Source: Gammaproteobacteria bacterium
GTDB lineage: Bacteria > Pseudomonadota > Gammaproteobacteria > Pseudomonadales > JAUIKI01
Length of the DNA stretch: 5,407 nt
Reading direction: 5' to 3'
NCBI GenBank assembly: GCA_030430875.1
Contig: JAUIKI010000116.1
Coordinates: forward strand, 1 to 5,407
Both the position numbers and the translations under genes were made by a program. Within the stretch, counting starts at the first letter, position 1; the number at the start of each line of letters is the position of its first letter. The notes beneath the pieces are model-generated. The model saw nothing but the letters and a program-made list of their open reading frames with translations, did not search any database and was not told the origin of the DNA. Below, in pieces: positions 1-5,198 of the stretch.

Positions 1-1
1 T

Positions 2-157
2 GGTGATGTTTTTAACAACAAAAAAGTGAATCGTGCCCTATTTTTCTTCAAATTCTTTTATTACTTTACAAGCCTGCAACGATTATCACTTGAAATTCAC
101 GCCTATTTTCGTCGTCGCAAAAATGCAAAGGCCAATTTTGTACAACCTTCTAATTAA
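2..157 (+). CDS. 3' end of an unrecognised gene (5' end outside window)
   Basis: One frame is open from base 2 to a TAA at 155-157, giving 51 residues that begin GDVFNNKKVNRALFFFKFFY. The segment is aromatic-rich, with an FFFKFFYYF run, and then becomes basic (HAYFRRRKNAKAN) before ending VQPSN. It has no internal stop, and the tail looks protein-like rather than random. A tail of this kind (VNRA, then aromatic residues, then a basic end) can occur at the C-terminus of FAD-dependent oxidoreductases or membrane-associated enzymes, but that is only an impression and no family is assigned. It runs in the same direction as the MATE gene, 110 nt upstream of that gene's start, so co-transcription is possible. 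Confidence 0.5.
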   Translation, partial: GDVFNNKKVNRALFFFKFFYYFTSLQRLSLEIHAYFRRRKNAKANFVQPSN

Positions 158-176
158 ACCGAGACCTTTGCGCTAA

Positions 177-203
177 AATAGCAACACCATCTAACTTGCT
201 ATT
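177..203 (+). promoter_or_regulatory. 8-bp inverted repeat ahead of the MATE gene
   Basis: AATAGCAA (177-184) is perfectly complementary to TTGCTATT (196-203), with an 11-nt loop. It lies between the upstream gene's stop and the MATE start. No T-tract follows, so it is not a typical intrinsic terminator. It could be a weak terminator, a transcript-stabilising hairpin or a protein site. A TAAAAT at 174-179 resembles a -10 box, but I see no convincing -35 at 16-18 nt. In AT-rich DNA such a repeat may be chance. Confidence 0.25.
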
Positions 204-267
204 AATTCACCAAAGAATCAGCGACAATATCGCAAATAGAACACATCCATCAAACCACACATTCCTC

Positions 268-1590
268 ATGGAAACCCAACGACGAAAACGTATTCTCTTT
301 CTTGGTCTGCCAATTATTGGTGGCATGCTGTCACAAAGCTTGTTGAATTTAGTGGATACAGCAATGGTTGGCGCACTTGGTGGGACATCATTGGCAGGTG
401 TTGGCATTGGTGGCTATGCCACCTTCATGGCAATGGCATTAATGATGGGACTGTCATCTGGTGTTCAAGCCTTAGTAGCACGTCGCATTGGCCAAGGGCA
501 AACCAGTCAAGCTGCTTTCCCATTAAATGGAGGCTTGCTTATTGCGCTGGTAATTGGAACCCCTTTAACCTTATTATTTTTCTTCTCAGCTGACATTATC
601 ATTAATCTATTAAACTCGGATCCTGATGTCACCACTACCGCCATCCCCTACTTTGAAGCTCGACTATTCGGCATTGTAGCATTAGGGCTAAATTTTTCAT
701 TCCGTGGCTATTGGAATGGTATTAACCGTTCAATAACTTATCTCCACACCCTTGTTTTAATGCATGCAAGCAACGTCATTTTGAGCTATGGATTCATTTT
801 TGGTGCATTTGGTCTCCCTGAAATGGGTGCAACCGGTGCAGGCGTTGGAACCAGTCTAGCACTCTATATTGGAACGATTTTTTATTTTTTCCTCACACTA
901 AAGCATGCAAAATCACACGGCTTTTTGCACGGCCTTCCTAAGCGCGAGAATTTACTATCAATTTTACGACTCTCTGTGCCAAACTCATTGCAACAATTTT
1001 TCTTTGCCATTGGATTTGCAGTATTATTTTGGATTATCGGTCTAGTCGGTAAACAAGAATTAGCTGTAGCTCACGTGTTAATTAATCTAGCCTTATTTTT
1101 AATTTTACCAGGTGTTGGGCTTGGCATGGCTGCAACAACATTAGTCAGCGAAAGCCTCGGCGCAAATAATAAGGAATCTGCCTATCGTTGGGGAATTGAG
1201 GTTATCAAGCTTGCAGTCATTATTCTATTTTTACTCGGTACACCAATGTGGCTTTTTCCAGACCTGGTGTTAAGTATTTTTCTACGTGATCAACACTTAA
1301 TTGACATTGGGCGCTTGCCTTTGCAAATGACGGGACTTGGCATTTGTATCGATGCTGTTGGCATCGTGCTGACTCAAGCTTTGCTGGGAGCTGGTGCAAA
1401 CCGCAATGTCATGAAAGTATCCATTTTGACTCAGTGGATTTTCTTTCTGCCATTGGCCTACTTAGTTGGCCCAGTGTTAGGCTTTGGCTTGATTGGCATT
1501 TGGTGGATTCAATTAGTGCAAAGGCTACTATCATCCAGTATTTTTATGATGCTCTGGATGCGCAGACATTGGGCACATATTGTGATTTGA
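268..1590 (+). CDS. MATE family (NorM/DinF-like) multidrug efflux transporter
   Basis: This 440-residue inner-membrane antiporter should export cationic or amphipathic compounds in exchange for H+ or Na+. The length is typical of MATE proteins, and the whole chain alternates hydrophobic helices (about twelve) with short loops. The N-lobe opens with LPIIGGMLSQSLLNLVDTA (14-32), whose Asp30 matches the conserved TM1 acid of the family. ARRIGQG follows at 71-77. The C-lobe repeat signature GMAATTLVSESLGA is at 286-299, and IDAVGIVLTQALLGAGANRN at 361-380 puts Asp362 where NorM has its essential TM10 acid. I chose ATG 268 because the protein then starts with METQRRKR and enters TM1 at once, as homologues do. 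The in-frame TTG at 196 would add 24 polar residues. Neither start has a clear Shine-Dalgarno. Substrate and coupling ion cannot be told from sequence. It ends 10 nt before the duplicated region begins. Confidence 0.95.
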   Translation: METQRRKRILFLGLPIIGGMLSQSLLNLVDTAMVGALGGTSLAGVGIGGYATFMAMALMMGLSSGVQALVARRIGQGQTSQAAFPLNGGLLIALVIGTPLTLLFFFSADIIINLLNSDPDVTTTAIPYFEARLFGIVALGLNFSFRGYWNGINRSITYLHTLVLMHASNVILSYGFIFGAFGLPEMGATGAGVGTSLALYIGTIFYFFLTLKHAKSHGFLHGLPKRENLLSILRLSVPNSLQQFFFAIGFAVLFWIIGLVGKQELAVAHVLINLALFLILPGVGLGMAATTLVSESLGANNKESAYRWGIEVIKLAVIILFLLGTPMWLFPDLVLSIFLRDQHLIDIGRLPLQMTGLGICIDAVGIVLTQALLGAGANRNVMKVSILTQWIFFLPLAYLVGPVLGFGLIGIWWIQLVQRLLSSSIFMMLWMRRHWAHIVI

Positions 1591-1629
1591 ACATGTTACT
1601 AAAAACAGTTAAAAATCTCTGCATTTATT

Positions 1630-1645
1630 TTGAAGAAATCTTCAA
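1630..1645 (+). promoter_or_regulatory. Perfect 7-bp dyad at the left edge of unit A
   Basis: TTGAAGA (1630-1636) and TCTTCAA (1639-1645) form a perfect inverted repeat around AA, 40 nt after the MATE stop. The matching site in unit B (2660-2675) is TTGAAAA-AA-TTTTCAA: a G:C pair has become A:T and symmetry is kept. No T-tract follows, and the two-base centre suits a protein operator better than a terminator hairpin. The function is unknown. Confidence 0.35.
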
Positions 1646-1751
1646 CAATCAACCACATTATCTGTGTTTTTCGCCTTACTGATTTAATCTATTTTTCCGA
1701 ATCTTTTCTTCCATTAATTTTTATTTAGCTTGAATCCAATCAACACAACAC

Positions 1752-1793
1752 AAATTGATTAGTATACAATCTTTTTTCTCATAAAAACTGCAT
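1752..1793 (+). promoter_or_regulatory. Conserved candidate promoter block, unit A
   Basis: Of 42 bases, 40 match 2781-2822 of unit B, making this the best-conserved non-coding stretch of the duplication. It includes TATACAAT (1763-1770), in which TACAAT is a five-of-six match to a sigma-70 -10 box and is kept in unit B as part of CATACAAT. No good -35 lies 16-18 nt upstream; TTGATT at 1755-1760 is too close. The promoter may therefore need an activator, or the block may be conserved for another reason. A start near 1777 would give a leader of about 110 nt. Confidence 0.45.
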
Positions 1794-1861
1794 CTCCCTA
1801 TGTTTTTATGAAGTTGAAGCAATAATATTGTTTCACTCATGCTGTGATCTCTTAGCACAGC
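1780..1861 (+). promoter_or_regulatory. Three successive inverted repeats in the 5' leader, unit A
   Basis: Three dyads follow the candidate promoter. The first pairs CATAAAAAC (1780-1788) with GTTTTTATG (1802-1810), nine perfect pairs. The second pairs TGAAGCAATA (1815-1824) with TATTGTTTCA (1826-1835), ten pairs including one G-U in RNA, around a single base. The third pairs GCTGTG (1841-1846) with CACAGC (1856-1861). As DNA they could be operators; the third contains TGTGA-N7-GCACA, close to but not matching CRP spacing (N6). As RNA they would make a structured leader ending just before the ribosome binding site. Unit B keeps counterparts of all three in weaker or altered form. Confidence 0.4.
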
Positions 1862-1873
1862 TCACTTTAACTA

Positions 1874-1879
1874 AAGGGA
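1874..1879 (+). promoter_or_regulatory. Shine-Dalgarno of the first exported-protein gene
   Basis: AAGGGA lies 7 nt before the ATG at 1887, separated by a run of T. It supports the chosen start, which also gives a complete signal peptide. Unit B has the equivalent GAGGGA. Confidence 0.75.
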
Positions 1880-1886
1880 TTTTTTT

Positions 1887-2336
1887 ATGAGAAAACTATT
1901 GTTATTTATTATATTATTTTGTCTCAGCAGTTCTGCAATATCGGCTGTACATTCATCTCGCAACACATTAAGTTATACATTCCACGACTATGTTGAACAT
2001 GTGATTACGACCAATCCCATACAAGCTAACCAACCGGTTTATTCATGGCGCACACACACTAAATTTAATGGTGATTCAGGGCCTCTTAGCTATGATGGGG
2101 ATTATATTGGCGACACAAACTCAAAGGGTCAGTTAGTTATTTCTGCACCACATTTGCCGATGAATCCTATTTATTGTGGATACTTCACCGGAGAAAGAGT
2201 GGCTGTTGGTTCAAGAAATGCGCCTAAATCAAATGTTTTGAATTTCATGATTACAGCAGGAGTTTTACCCGGCCCACTTCCTCCATGGATACATCAATGT
2301 GGACCTAAGGGCTCTATTGATAAAAATAATAAATAG
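1887..2336 (+). CDS. Small exported protein of unknown family, paralogue 1
   Basis: This 149-residue protein has a classical signal peptide: MRKLLLF, a hydrophobic core to about residue 16, then AIS followed by AV, which fits signal peptidase I cleavage after Ser19. Cys12 lies in ILFC without a Gly or Ala at -1, so it is not a lipobox. The mature protein of about 130 residues has two cysteines, Cys97 (in YCG) and Cys138, which could form a disulfide in the periplasm or outside the cell. Distinct motifs are IQANQPVYSWRTHTKF (45-60), GPLSYDGDYIGDT (65-77), GERVAVGS (102-109) and GPLPPW (129-134); the tail is polar and basic. The Gly/Tyr/Pro-rich, strand-like pattern suggests a small beta fold, but that is inference. 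I do not recognise the family and assign no function. It has its own upstream region and terminator, so it is probably monocistronic. About 88 of the first 120 residues match the second paralogue. Confidence 0.85.
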   Translation: MRKLLLFIILFCLSSSAISAVHSSRNTLSYTFHDYVEHVITTNPIQANQPVYSWRTHTKFNGDSGPLSYDGDYIGDTNSKGQLVISAPHLPMNPIYCGYFTGERVAVGSRNAPKSNVLNFMITAGVLPGPLPPWIHQCGPKGSIDKNNK

Positions 2337-2343
2337 TTAAATC

Positions 2344-2376
2344 AAAAAGGCTATTAGATTCATTAATAGCCTTTTT
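2344..2376 (+). terminator. Rho-independent terminator after paralogue 1
   Basis: AAAAAGGCTATTA (2344-2356) and TAATAGCCTTTTT (2364-2376) form a perfect 13-bp stem with a 7-nt loop, ending in five T. It starts 7 nt after the stop codon. The near-symmetric A and T arms could allow termination in both directions. Unit B carries a homologous hairpin. Confidence 0.88.
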
Positions 2377-2421
2377 GACTCTTTCAATTTATCACCAGAA
2401 AAATGATTAAATACACTATAA

Positions 2422-2562
2422 AGCACCATCAATGGCAAACCAGTTAGTTACTATGACTTCATCGTCACTGGTCCGTGCGATGACCCTAAAAGCTTTATCG
2501 ACAATAGCAAAACTCATGATAAAATGATCCAAATCTATCAATACCAACAAATTCCACCATAA
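2422..2562 (+). pseudogene. Possible 3' remnant of a third related gene
   Basis: A 46-codon open stretch runs from just after an in-frame TAA (2419-2421) to a TAA at 2560-2562 and reads protein-like: STINGKPVSYYDFIVTGPCD and onward to QYQQIPP. No start codon or Shine-Dalgarno fits its beginning, and the same frame upstream has two stops (TGA at 2404-2406, TAA at 2419-2421). It resembles the C-terminus of the flanking paralogues: DFIVTG recalls NFMITAG, and CDDPKSFIDNSK recalls CGPKGSIDKNNK, including the second cysteine. The GPLPPW motif is missing. It sits between the two duplicated units with no 5' part. The likeliest reading is the decayed tail of a further family member; the remnant of an unrelated gene or a chance open stretch are alternatives. 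The rest of 2377-2630 shows nothing else except the hairpin at 2559-2586. Confidence 0.4.
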
Positions 2563-2586
2563 TAAAATGATTATTCATTTTATTAT
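2559..2586 (+). terminator. AT-rich 12-bp hairpin overlapping the remnant's stop codon
   Basis: ATAATAAAATGA (2559-2570) and TCATTTTATTAT (2575-2586) are perfect complements around a 4-nt TTAT loop. The left arm includes the stop codon of the remnant frame. With almost no G or C and no T-tract it is a poor intrinsic terminator, but its place directly at a gene end suggests a relic terminator or an mRNA-end structure. Confidence 0.35.
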
Positions 2587-2659
2587 AAATAACGCAACAT
2601 GAGACTTTATTCATCAAAGTTTCTCTGATAAAAACAGTTAAAAATCTCTGCATTTATTT

Positions 2660-2675
2660 TGAAAAAATTTTCAAT
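2660..2675 (+). promoter_or_regulatory. Perfect 7-bp dyad at the left edge of unit B
   Basis: TTGAAAA (2660-2666) and TTTTCAA (2669-2675) flank AA, at the place of the unit A dyad at 1630-1645. The one changed pair keeps the symmetry. It lies in the roughly 350-nt non-coding stretch 2563-2915, whose other recognisable contents are the candidate promoter block and the leader repeats. Confidence 0.35.
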
Positions 2676-2780
2676 CAGCATCCACATTATCTGCGTTTTG
2701 CGCCTTAGTAATTTAATCTATTTCTTCAATTTTTTTCTTTCACTAACTTTTATTTAGATTGAACCCAATCAACACCACAT

Positions 2781-2822
2781 AACTTGATTAGCATACAATC
2801 TTTTTTCTCATAAAAACTGCAT
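2781..2822 (+). promoter_or_regulatory. Conserved candidate promoter block, unit B
   Basis: The block matches 1752-1793 at 40 of 42 positions. CATACAAT (2792-2799) contains the same TACAAT -10-like hexamer, again without a clear -35. The identity continues past the hexamer through a T-run to the first leader repeat. Confidence 0.45.
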
Positions 2823-2889
2823 AGCTTTATGTTTTCATAAACATGAAACGAAAAACATTGTTTCGATTACGCTGTGATCTCTGATCACA
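2809..2889 (+). promoter_or_regulatory. Leader inverted repeats, unit B
   Basis: The counterparts of the unit A repeats are CATAAAAAC (2809-2817) with GTTTTCATA (2831-2839), seven of nine pairs; GAAAC (2845-2849) with GTTTC (2860-2864); and TGTGATC (2873-2879) with GATCACA (2883-2889), seven perfect pairs around TCT. The last has the same axis as the unit A repeat but different paired bases. Its TGTGA-N7-TCACA resembles a CRP half-site pair with one extra spacer base, so CRP binding is doubtful. Confidence 0.4.
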
Positions 2890-2903
2890 TTTCACTTTAA
2901 CTA

Positions 2904-2909
2904 GAGGGA
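2904..2909 (+). promoter_or_regulatory. Shine-Dalgarno of the second exported-protein gene
   Basis: GAGGGA lies 6 nt before the ATG at 2916. It fixes the same start as in the first paralogue. Confidence 0.75.
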
Positions 2910-2915
2910 CTTTTT

Positions 2916-3356
2916 ATGAAAAAACTATCGTTATTTATTATATTATTTTGTCTAAGCAGCTCTGCAATCTCACAGGTCTATTCGTCTCGAAATACATTAA
3001 ATTACTACTTAGGTAGCTATGCTCTGCATGTGATTATAACTGATCCTATACAAGCTAACCAACCAGTTTATTCATGGCGCACACACACTAAATTTGATGG
3101 CACCCCAGGACCACTTGGCTATAACGGGACTTATATTGGACATACGGACTCAAATGGTCAACTAGTTATTTTCGCACCAAAGTTGCCATATAATCCTGTT
3201 TACTGTGGAAAATACCATGGAGAACGCGTTGCCGTTGGCTCAAAAAACTCACCTAAATCAAATTATTTAAATTTCAAAATTGAAGTTCCAATGATTGGCC
3301 CACTTCCACCATGGACTAATGAATGCAGAATGAACTACAGTAAGAATATGAAATAA
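2916..3356 (+). CDS. Small exported protein of unknown family, paralogue 2
   Basis: This 146-residue paralogue of the protein at 1887-2336 has the same signal peptide (MKKLSLFIILFCLSSSAIS, cleavage predicted after Ser19 before QV). It keeps IQANQPVYSWRTHTKF (45-60) without change, GERVAVGS (102-109), GPLPPW (128-133) and both mature cysteines (97 and 137). It differs most at 31-40 (YLGSYALHVI against TFHDYVEHVI), at 61-79 around the Gly/Tyr repeats, and in the last 15 residues. The 3-residue length difference lies in the C-terminal part. Conserved cysteines and core blocks with an open frame suggest that both copies are functional and under selection. The role is unknown; an envelope or secreted effector-like or binding protein is possible, but nothing in the sequence decides it. 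It faces comM convergently. Confidence 0.85.
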   Translation: MKKLSLFIILFCLSSSAISQVYSSRNTLNYYLGSYALHVIITDPIQANQPVYSWRTHTKFDGTPGPLGYNGTYIGHTDSNGQLVIFAPKLPYNPVYCGKYHGERVAVGSKNSPKSNYLNFKIEVPMIGPLPPWTNECRMNYSKNMK

Positions 3357-3368
3357 TCGTATTATTTG

Positions 3369-3401
3369 AAAGGCTATTAGATTTTTTAATGGCCTTTTTT
3401 T
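3369..3401 (+). terminator. Rho-independent terminator after paralogue 2
   Basis: AAAGGCTATTA (3369-3379) pairs with TAATGGCCTTT (3387-3397), 11 pairs with one G-U, a 7-nt loop and seven T at 3395-3401. It is homologous to the hairpin at 2344-2376. On the reverse strand the wobble becomes a C-A mismatch and the T-tract is short, so it would serve comM transcription only weakly. Confidence 0.85.
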
Positions 3402-3488
3402 AGTTTTATTTTATTAAAGTTTTCCTTATCTCAAGTACTTTATTTTTCCAAACTTCATTCTAATCGAAAAAACAAAAGCTATTTTATT

Positions 3489-4994
3489 TCAAATCCTCAC
3501 AGTTGTTTGGCGATAAGACAACGCTTCACTCAGATGCGATGTTTCAATGGAATCACTCATAGCTAAATCTGCAATGGTTCTGGCAACGCGCAAAATGCGA
3601 TGGTAACCACGAAATGACAATTGATATTTATCCACTGCTTTCCATAACAAATTTGCATCATCAACTGAAAGCGCGCAATGCTTTTCAATTTCATCGCTTA
3701 CTAGCTGCACATTTAATTTATTGGTGCGCTCAAGCTGCCGTTGGCTAGCGATTTCCACACGATGTCGAATGCATTGACTTGACTCGATCTTCTCGGTGGT
3801 TTTTTTCATATCATTAAGTTTGGTCTTTTGCAAAATCAAATGCATATCAATACGATCTAACAAGGGACCAGAAATGCGTTGTTGATAACGTTTGATTTTA
3901 TCCATTGAGCAATGGCATCGACCGCTGTTATCGTTGTAATACCCACATGGACAAGGGTTCATGGCAGCAATCAACTGAAAACTTGCTGGGAACTTTACTT
4001 TTTGTTTAGCACGCGAAATCCAAATTTCACCTGACTCCATGGGTTGTCTTAACACTTCAAGCACGCGTCGATCAAATTCAGGTAATTCATCTAAAAACAA
4101 CACACCATGATGCGCTAATGAGATCTCTCCGGGACGAGGTGTGCTCCCTCCTCCGACCAAGCCGACTTGAGAAATAGTATGATGCGGTGAACGAAACGGT
4201 CGATCCAACGTATAGCCTTGATTTTCAGGCAACAACGAACAAACTGCCGCAACTTCCAGCTGTGCTTGCTCACTCAATCTTGGCAAAATACTCGATAGTC
4301 GATTAGCCAACATGGTTTTCCCTCCACCTGGTGGCCCTTGCATCAATAAATGATGCCCACCTGCTGCGGCAATTTCCATTGCGCGCTTTGCCTGTTTCTG
4401 TCCAACAACATCCTTAAAATCCAATAAATTCGTCAGCGTGATTGATGGAAAATCCTGAGATTGACATTCTTGCAGTATTAATTCACCTTGCAAGTGATCA
4501 CAAACCATTTTTAAATGATCAGCAATAAATGTTTTTGTCTGCTTGGCAAGCACGGCTTCATTTGCATTGTCTTTCGGAATGATTAAATGATGTTGAATTT
4601 TTCCTACTTGAACCGCAGCTGGCAACACGCCAATGACAGCTCGTAACTCTCCTGTTAGTGCAAGCTCACCTAAAAATTCAATATTTGCTAGTTTTTCAGA
4701 AGTAATTTGGTTAGATGCTGCAAGAATTCCAATGGCAATAGCCAAATCAAATCGTCCACCTTCTTTAGGTAAATCAGCAGGAGCCAAATTGATGGTCAAG
4801 CGTCGACAAGGAAATTCAAAGCCAGAATTAATTAGTGCGCTACGCACCCGTTCTTTACTTTCTCGCACAGCAGTTTCTGGAAGGCCAACAATGGCAAGTG
4901 CAGGCAACCCATTAGTAATGTGTACTTCAACCAAGACTTGTGGTGCATCAATGCCCACATTGGCCCGGGTTTTAATAACCGCTAATGAAGACAT
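3489..4994 (-). CDS. comM: ComM/YifB family AAA+ ATPase (Mg-chelatase-like)
   Basis: This 501-residue cytoplasmic protein is complete and of normal family length. In naturally transformable bacteria ComM is a hexameric helicase that promotes branch migration when incoming DNA is integrated. The N-terminal Lon-protease-like domain (about 1-170) has GLPALAIVGLPETAVRESKE and the INLAPADLPKEGGRFDLAIA region. The AAA+ core follows: Walker A GPPGGGKT (220-227), RSPHHT (268-273), Walker B VLFLDE (298-303), sensor 1 in AAMNPCPCG (Asn346), and a Cys cluster (348, 350, 360, 362) that may bind metal. The arginine finger region is DRID (380-383). SFRGYHRILRVARTIADL (460-477) is the C-terminal sensor 2 region. 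ATG 4994 gives the usual MSSLAVIKTRA start, though no strong Shine-Dalgarno precedes it. Homologues occur in many non-competent species, so this gene alone does not prove competence. It lies downstream of ubiK on the same strand, 204 nt away. Confidence 0.95.
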   Translation of the reverse strand: MSSLAVIKTRANVGIDAPQVLVEVHITNGLPALAIVGLPETAVRESKERVRSALINSGFEFPCRRLTINLAPADLPKEGGRFDLAIAIGILAASNQITSEKLANIEFLGELALTGELRAVIGVLPAAVQVGKIQHHLIIPKDNANEAVLAKQTKTFIADHLKMVCDHLQGELILQECQSQDFPSITLTNLLDFKDVVGQKQAKRAMEIAAAGGHHLLMQGPPGGGKTMLANRLSSILPRLSEQAQLEVAAVCSLLPENQGYTLDRPFRSPHHTISQVGLVGGGSTPRPGEISLAHHGVLFLDELPEFDRRVLEVLRQPMESGEIWISRAKQKVKFPASFQLIAAMNPCPCGYYNDNSGRCHCSMDKIKRYQQRISGPLLDRIDMHLILQKTKLNDMKKTTEKIESSQCIRHRVEIASQRQLERTNKLNVQLVSDEIEKHCALSVDDANLLWKAVDKYQLSFRGYHRILRVARTIADLAMSDSIETSHLSEALSYRQTTVRI

Positions 4995-5013
4995 ACAAAT
5001 TGCTTTTCAAAAT

Positions 5014-5042
5014 ATTCAACGTCACAAAAAGCTATTTGACAA
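5014..5042 (-). promoter_or_regulatory. Weak candidate sigma-70 promoter for comM
   Basis: Read on the reverse strand, TTGTCA (5042-5037) matches five of six -35 bases. After a 17-nt spacer comes TTGAAT (5019-5014), four of six for a -10. It would start transcription about 10-15 nt before the comM ATG, a very short leader. Read-through from ubiK is an alternative. Confidence 0.3.
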
Positions 5043-5078
5043 CTTATCTGTTGATTTAACCAATTGTTTTCTAATGGA

Positions 5079-5093
5079 TAGCTAAAGTAGCTA
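5079..5093. other. TAGCTA repeated palindrome between ubiK and comM
   Basis: TAGCTA occurs twice (5079-5084 and 5088-5093), separated by AAG. Each copy is itself a palindrome, so the pair is both a direct and an inverted repeat. It sits in the 204-nt gap, has no T-tract on either strand, and may be chance. I see no other gene or strong terminator in 4995-5198. Confidence 0.2.
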
Positions 5094-5198
5094 ACTTTAT
5101 TTCTAGTACAGATTGACAGCTGATGTTGAAAAACCAACTGATTAGTGACTGCTACTTCTCTCGACACTTGATCAAAACAATCATGCTGAAACAAACAG

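Larger units (their letters stand above)
1601..2376 (+). repeat. Tandem duplication unit A (upstream region, gene and terminator)
   Basis: Bases 1601-2376 align almost collinearly with 2631-3401, at an offset of 1029-1030 in the 5' part and about 1020 after the gene, because of a 9-nt indel near the gene's end. The first 31 bases (1601-1631 and 2631-2661) are identical. Homology is lost just left of 1600, 10 nt after the MATE stop. The unit covers an intergenic stretch of about 290 nt, one exported-protein gene and its terminator hairpin. It has no transposase or terminal inverted repeats, so it reads as gene duplication rather than an insertion sequence. No other gene lies in 1591-1886. Confidence 0.93.
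2631..3401 (+). repeat. Tandem duplication unit B (upstream region, gene and terminator)
   Basis: This is the partner of 1601-2376, in the same orientation. It begins with the same 31 bases, shares the candidate promoter block, the leader dyads, the Shine-Dalgarno, an exported-protein gene and a terminator hairpin, then loses homology in T-rich DNA before comM. Divergence is uneven: near-identical blocks alternate with clearly changed ones, which argues against a very recent duplication. Confidence 0.93.

Noticed and set aside
207..407. 66-codon reverse open frame at the MATE 5' end
   Set aside because: It is antisense to conserved MATE TM1 codons and has no independent support.
1344..1682. 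112-codon forward open frame overlapping the MATE 3' end
   Set aside because: It lies in another frame within a strong MATE gene, has no ribosome binding site, and its Cys/Trp-rich composition is that of an out-of-frame translation.
1887..1946. Lipoprotein signal at Cys12 of the exported proteins
   Set aside because: ILFC has no Gly/Ala at -1 and the cysteine lies inside the hydrophobic core; AIS before residue 20 fits signal peptidase I better.
2873..2889. CRP-binding site
   Set aside because: TGTGA and TCACA are present but the spacer is 7 rather than 6, and the site lies close to the start codon, downstream of the candidate promoter. It is kept only as a generic dyad.
1601..3401. Insertion sequence or CRISPR array as explanation of the repeats
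   Set aside because: There are only two long units with genes inside, no transposase, no terminal inverted repeats or target duplications, and no short regularly spaced repeats.
4633..5085. 150-codon forward open frame opposite comM
   Set aside because: It is mostly antisense to the conserved comM N-terminal domain; no recognisable motifs.
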